Part shown: positions 59,193-64,000 of the stretch, piece after piece | How the letters are laid out: every line of letters starts with the position of its first letter | Position numbering within the stretch: the stretch's first letter is position 1 | Assembly: GCF_036850765.1 (NCBI RefSeq) | Contig: NC_089491.1 | Location: forward strand, 85,964,740 to 86,028,739 | Length of the DNA stretch: 64,000 nucleotides | DNA from: Saccopteryx bilineata | Taxonomy: Eukaryota; Chordata; Mammalia; Chiroptera; Emballonuridae | Direction of reading: 5' to 3' | Notes under the pieces: model-generated | What the model was told of the DNA's origin: nothing | Databases searched by the model: none | The model's input: only the letters and a program-made list of their open reading frames with translations | Position numbers and translations under genes: made by a program

Positions 59193-59519
59193 CAGTGATT
59201 TTCAACCCTATGCCACATAAAGTCACAATGGTTTGCTGCAATTTTTTTAATTTAAAAATTAAATTTTTGGGTACAAGCATTTTATAATATGCAATACCTG
59301 ACTATTTAGTGAAGGGCCCTGACCTCTTTTTCTTTAGATTGTCCAAATAAAAAAAAATTTAAAGGTCAACAGCCAACACAATAGCCATCTGGTATGAATG
59401 AATAAAAGTTATACCTAATTTTTTATCAGATTGGAAAAAAATACATATCTTGAGTGTACCATAGAAGTTTAGTAATTAGTTTATGTGTGCCATGGGATGG
59501 AAAACGTTAAAATTTTCTG
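59193..59519. mobile_element. Non-autonomous hAT element, 327 bp
   Basis: Inverted ends cagtgattttcaac and gttaaaattttctg; flanks ttctaaag (59,185-59,192) and ccctaaag (59,520-59,527) fit a decayed 8-bp target duplication. Interior includes 'gtgtgccatgggatgg'. No coding capacity. Confidence 0.75.
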
Positions 59520-59770
59520 CCCTAAAGAAATGGTGTAGCCATTAGCAGTTAGAACCCATCAATGCCATATTTTCTTCCTCACCCAAACCCTAGATAAACA
59601 ATAATCTACTATTTTTTCAATGTAGAACTGTCTTTGTATAAATTTCATATAAATGAAATCATAAATTAAAATCTTTTGTTCCTGATTTCTTTTACCTAGT
59701 CTAAAGATTTCAAGATTCATCTATGTTGTAGCATGCATCAATCCTTCATTCCTTTTATAGCTAAATAATA

Positions 59771-60013
59771 TACTGCTCACAAAAATTAGAGAATATTTCA
59801 AAATAAATATGAAGTGATAAAAAAATAAGCATTTGATTTTTTTATTAAACAAGAACATCAGAAAAACAAATGACAAGTCCAAGAAAGTTGTTAAATTATG
59901 CAAATGAGATGCAAAACCAACTTTTATTTTATTGTTGAAAATGCACTATATGAAAGGCTGAAAGTACTGGAGTATCTGCACATTTCCTGATCCCTTAATT
60001 TTTGTGAGCAGTG
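59771..60013. mobile_element. Palindromic mariner-type MITE, ~243 bp
   Basis: Starts tactgctcacaaaaatta and ends taatttttgtgagcagtg, between TA dinucleotides (59,769-59,770 and 60,014-60,015). Interior matches the copy at 37,748 in reverse complement. Third member of the family in this window. Confidence 0.88.
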
Positions 60014-60185
60014 TATATCACTGTATGGATACAGTAAATTTTGTTTATTCATTCATTAGTTGATGGATATTTGGATTATTTCTACTTTTTGACTATTATA
60101 AATAATAATATTATCAACGTTTGTGTATTGGTTTTTATATGAACATACATTTTTGTTTCTCATGAGCAGAATGACTCCAGGTCAT

Positions 60186-60839
60186 CCTATAGGATGCTTA
60201 GGTATCTCCTAGACTTAATGTTTGTGAATTATGAGTACATGTGTTACCTGTAAGTCTCTAATGAGACCAAGAATAATGGTTGTGTGTCTGGTACATTGAA
60301 TAAACCCTCTAGTTAGACTTTACCCCCCATGATTATTACTTTTATTTAAAGGTTTTAGAATATGTTTGGCAGAACTCACAGAAGTTATCTGAACCATTAA
60401 AAGGCACAGAGTTGAATAACATTTTTTTAAAAAGTATCAAGATAGCTTTAAGGGTAATGAAAACTTAGTCTCTTAAATTGTTGATGAGCACAAAAGAAGG
60501 CTTAAGAGCTGGAGGGCAAAAGTTATACTCATAAATACCTTAAAACAAAGAAAGAGTATATTTAAACAAAGAAAACCACAAACGAAGAAAAATATCTTGT
60601 GTTTGGTTAAATTCTGTTACAAATGAACATCATTTCTATGGGGCTCTATTATTATTATTATTATTATTATTATATTAATGAGATTATCCTAAAAGTATTT
60701 GGGACATTTGGGTTTCCCTCTGAAGAAATGCAAAAAAAAAAAAAAAAAAAAAGTGTTGGATGTCCTATCCGCTCCTCCATCCCAACTGGCCAAATAAATC
60801 TGTGTTGTGAGCACATTTCTGTTGCCTCTGAAATCTTTT
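60186..60839. other. Unassigned DNA with (TTA)n
   Basis: (TTA)n microsatellite at about 60,646-60,674 and a poly(A) run near 60,731-60,752. No gene supported. Confidence 0.55.
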
Positions 60840-61040
60840 CTTTTTTTAATGAATTTTAATGGGGTGACATTAATCAATTAAGGTACATAGGTTTAGAGAA
60901 AACATCCCCAGGTTATTTTGACATTTGATTATGTTGCATACCTATCACCCAAAGTCATATAGTCTTCCGTCGCCTTCTATCTGGTTTTCTTTTGTGCCCC
61001 TCCTCTCCTCGCACCCCCTCCCCACTGATACCATTTTTCT
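60840..61040 (-). repeat. L1 3' end joined to the EEF2 retrocopy
   Basis: Antisense L1 tail and 3' UTR: T-rich end, 'aattttaatggggtgacatt', 'ggttattttgacatttgatt', 'tcacccaaagtcatatag', C-rich tract. Same family as 7,640-8,010. It stops at about 61,040 and EEF2-derived sequence follows directly in the same orientation. Confidence 0.8.
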
Positions 61041-62456
61041 CTGTACTTATGTTTCTGGATGGCATGGAGTGGGCTCCTAGAAACCTGTCGGACAGAGAAT
61101 TATTGCACCTGCGAAGTCTGCAGTTGTGCGAGAATGTGAAGGCTTATTGATGGGGCAGATGGATAGTTAGATCAGGCAAGAGCAGGGTTGCCTGGAGTCC
61201 TGCCCATCAGAGGGGTGAATGGTGCTCCGAGGCGCTGCGTGCAACCTGCCAGTCAGTTGTTCAGGCTGGGATGTCTTCATTTGGACCTTTGCCCTTGCAT
61301 GTAAACAGAACCAGGTTGAAGGTGTAGGGGAGCTGGTGGTGTTGGTGGTATTTAAGGGGTCTCCCAGCCTCTGCCAGGGGTCACACATGCACTGAGGGAG
61401 ACCTGATCGTCTAAGTGGGACATTGGGTCTGCAGTGCAGGCAAAGGATTGGTGATGGGCAGGGAGGCCTTCAAGACAAACATCGGGATGCCAGCCTCCTG
61501 GGACTTCTCCAAGATATAGCCCCGCTAACTGTTCCAGAAACCTAGATACCCCCCCACCACTTGTTCTGAACACTGCTCCCCAAGGGTGGGTGATCTCCAG
61601 GAGGTGATGTTGGATAGGGGCAGCTTCAGCCTTTGGGGTCATCTGGATGGTGTCCATGCAAAACATCATACTACAGACATCACATATACTCCCCACAAGT
61701 CCTCCATGCCCAGCTCCCTGTCCTTGATCTCGCTGAGGTCCTACATGCCTTTGGTGATGTCAGTGAGGATAATAGGGCTGGTGCCATCTGGGCCAAAGCA
61801 CCATCTTGCCACCGTTGGCCTCCTGCCATTGGTATTTGCGGCCTGGTAATAGGCACAGCTTAATATCCTGGTGGGAGGACAACTTAACACTTGATGCCCT
61901 TGGCCAGGCTGTTGTAGGAGGGCTGAGCCTTCATGTGTAGCTGATTATGATTGTTGGGGCACTTAGACTGGCAGAACATGATCCATTCCTTGCTGAAAGC
62001 CTCAGGGTTCAAGATGCCTGAGTCAGATTTCCTGATGGGAATATAGGCTTGGTATTCCTCTATGTCCTCCAGCAGATCTCCAGGTGCAGAGCACATGTCA
62101 CTGCAGTGGTGTGCTCCCCCAACTCTTCAGTGATGCTCTGCACCATGAGGTCCGACTTGGCCAGCAGCTTTATACTCTACCACCTTCAGCTGGTCAGCCA
62201 GCTTCTTTGCCTCTACTGTAACCCTCTGATGGAGCCCATGCTGACCTTTATCACCTGCATGCTGTGGGTATGCTTGAAGGTGGTAATGCCCATCTTCACC
62301 AAGAACTGGTCAATATCCACCAGGACCTTGATGCACCTGTATGGCACATCTTCCATGAGCTCCACATAATGGCATGGCCTATATTAAGGGCTCTTATCTG
62401 GATTGGCAACAAGTCCAGGTAGGTTCTCCATTCTCCCTGGTGTTTGGTTTGGGGTG
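61041..62456 (-). pseudogene. EEF2: EEF2 (elongation factor 2) processed pseudogene, 5'-truncated
   Basis: On the minus strand this reads as the C-terminal portion of translation elongation factor 2, the GTPase that moves the ribosome along mRNA, in fragments across shifting frames. In order: 'VDIDQFLVKMGITTF' (near 62,320); 'LAKSDLMVQSITEELGEHT' (near 62,150); 'SKCPNNHNQLHMKA' (near 61,950); 'FGPDGTSPIILTDITKGM' (near 61,760); 'EQVVGGYLGF' (near 61,560); 'AGIPMFVLKASLPI' (near 61,480); and a degraded end of the protein near 61,245. The rest, to 61,041, resembles the EEF2 3' UTR from memory. No introns are present, and stops and frameshifts are many, so it is a dead retrocopy; the N-terminal GTPase half is missing. 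Confidence 0.88.
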
Positions 62457-64000
62457 TGTTGCAAGGTGATGATTTTGCAATTCATACAAACCTTAAATCA
62501 TTATGTTGTACACCTGAACCTCTGTCCTAACCTTGGGCAGCCAGGAAATACCCATAATTTCATAGTTATGTGGGTCATACAGCAATTGTGGTTAGTTTGA
62601 CACCCCCTACCCACCCAAATGACTGGGAAAGTAAATTATGATTGTCCCAGTGATAGAGGGTGATTAGTACTGTTTTATAGGTGGAACTAATTATAATGCC
62701 AAAATTGACGACTTCCAAGAAGTTAATAAGAAAATGACTCAGAGAAGGAATTGTCTTTCATTATTTTTCTTTTATGTGAGACTGCATTCTTTGAGGACAG
62801 TAATCATATCAAAGTCATTTCTATTTATGCAATGCTTCTATAGTGTTTGTTACTTAACATATGTTTATAGTATTAAATAAGCAAACTAGGAAATTCTACA
62901 TATGCTAAAACTTACATATTACCTTTTCTAGCTATATGTATTTAGAGGTCAAGGAATTGCTGTGTATTTTTTATCTTTTTTTTAAAGTATGTCTCATTTA
63001 ATAGCCAAACTAAAAGAAGTATATTTTATTCTTTCTCTCTCTCTTTTTTTTTTAAAGAATAATAAATTGAAACTGATATCACTTGCATAGGCATTGTCTA
63101 GTACAGATAGGCACTCATTAATTTTTGAATTATTAAACTAAAGATTCAAGCTTGAATACACAGTGACTTCGATAACAGAAATAGTTCCACTTTAATACTT
63201 TATCTAGTAGAAAATTATTCTCAGTGACAAATTTTGTTAATTATCCAAGATAGAAATGTTTATTTAGAATCATTTGACTGGATAGAATTTGAGTTTTTCT
63301 TAGTTTATGAAGATAAATAATACTTGAGATTAGATGAGAAAAAGGGGGGTTTCTAAAGGGTACTTTCAGAATCTCTAAAATTCTGTTTTTTTATGTCAGG
63401 GTACACAGCAAAATCACTTGGGAGATTTCACCTCCAAAATACATATTCCAGTGCCTTAGCAAAAACCAATTAAATTAGGATCTTCTATCATGTTCTAAGA
63501 TATGTTTGGTACACAGATCAATGAAAAAAATATTCCCCAGTTCATTTCTATTATGTGCCTCTGCTTAAATCTCTCTCATTTGAATTTCAAGCATTTGACC
63601 ATAGCTTCAATTATAGCTTTACTGAATTTAGCCTACTTGTATCTTCATGGTTGTATTCTCCCTGCCCCCTTTCTAGAATAATAATAAGACAAAAAATTTA
63701 GTCTTTAATAATAAATATATGCTATTGGTGTGTAAGGATGTATGATGGTGTGTAAGTCAAAGATGAAGGCTTAAGAGGAGCACAAACCAGTATGTTTCAT
63801 TAACATAATGGGAATGGACTTATTCAATATCAAAACATTTTATTTTAAAGCTTTGTTCAGAAGAAAGAGATAAGTTGACTTCCTCAAAAAAGTTTCAGAA
63901 AAATTTAAATGATTTAACATTTAGTTTGTTCTTTGCTGTTTATCATCAATTATATGAAGGGTAGATGAGGACCCAGCGAATGAGCACCAAACTTTTAAGT
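62457..64000. other. Unassigned unique DNA
   Basis: AT-rich to the window edge; no gene or recognisable repeat. Confidence 0.5.

Larger units (their letters stand above)
59040..60185 (-). repeat. Old L1 3' region (L1M type), interrupted twice
   Basis: Antisense L1 landmarks: 'tttattggtataatttacat', 'accatagaattcacccattt', 'atgttgtagcatgcatcaat', 'agttgatggatatttggatt'. Interrupted by a hAT MITE (59,193-59,519) and a mariner-type MITE (59,771-60,013); the L1 text resumes in register after each. Confidence 0.85.

Noticed and set aside
61352..61696. 114-codon minus-strand frame as a possible gene
   Set aside because: It is one frame of the EEF2 retropseudogene; the true EEF2 similarity shifts between frames and includes stops.

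Overview
The window is ordinary repeat-rich, AT-rich mammalian chromosomal DNA, intergenic or deep intronic. I find no intact host protein-coding gene, no tRNA or rRNA gene, no CRISPR array and no prokaryotic or free viral gene. The interspersed repeats point to a bat: at least 18 tRNA-derived SINE copies of three related kinds share the 'ccctggcc-ggttggctcag', 'gcctgaccaggcggtgg' and 'gcctgacctgtggtgg' heads, alongside non-autonomous hAT elements, a Tigger (pogo-like) DNA transposon and L1 copies. The family of bat cannot be fixed from sequence alone; the SINEs do not look like the classic vespertilionid Ves consensus (recall, not a search).

Layout. 1-10 kb: old MIR, L2 and L1 fragments, an MST/THE-type MaLR LTR at 7.06-7.42 kb and an L1 3' end. 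10.6-13.24 kb: endogenous-retrovirus material, made of an antisense LTR-like block carrying a hAT element and a sense LTR that appears to contain a second short LTR. 14.28-15.58 kb, 24.23-26.00 kb and 26.89-28.12 kb: three copies of one hAT-type element (CAGTGGTGGGATTC ends, 8-bp target duplications), each struck at the same internal point by retroposed DNA. 28-35 kb: mostly unique DNA with SINEs and one small exon-like segment at 31.2 kb.

35.2-48.82 kb: one full-length L1 in minus orientation, identified by matching 16-bp flanks at its two ends. It ends in a 340-bp CCTT tract and has been opened by a Tigger element (42.49-45.43 kb, itself hit by a SINE), two mariner-type MITEs and seven SINE insertions. 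48.84-57 kb: mainly unique DNA with old MIR/L2 pieces, a possible LTR and a SINE. 57.1-58.6 kb: an L1 with a 5' inversion (twin priming). 59.0-60.2 kb: an old antisense L1 3' region interrupted by a hAT MITE and a mariner-type MITE. 60.84-62.46 kb: a dead EEF2 retrocopy fused in the same orientation to an L1 3' end.

The elements interact as a nested record: SINEs and retrocopies depend on the L1 machinery, and DNA transposons sit both below and above them. No new functional system is evident. The points most worth checking are the shared retroposition site in the three hAT copies, the EEF2-L1 chimera, an unidentified retrocopy at 24.45-25.38 kb, and the 81-bp exon-like segment at 31,212-31,292.
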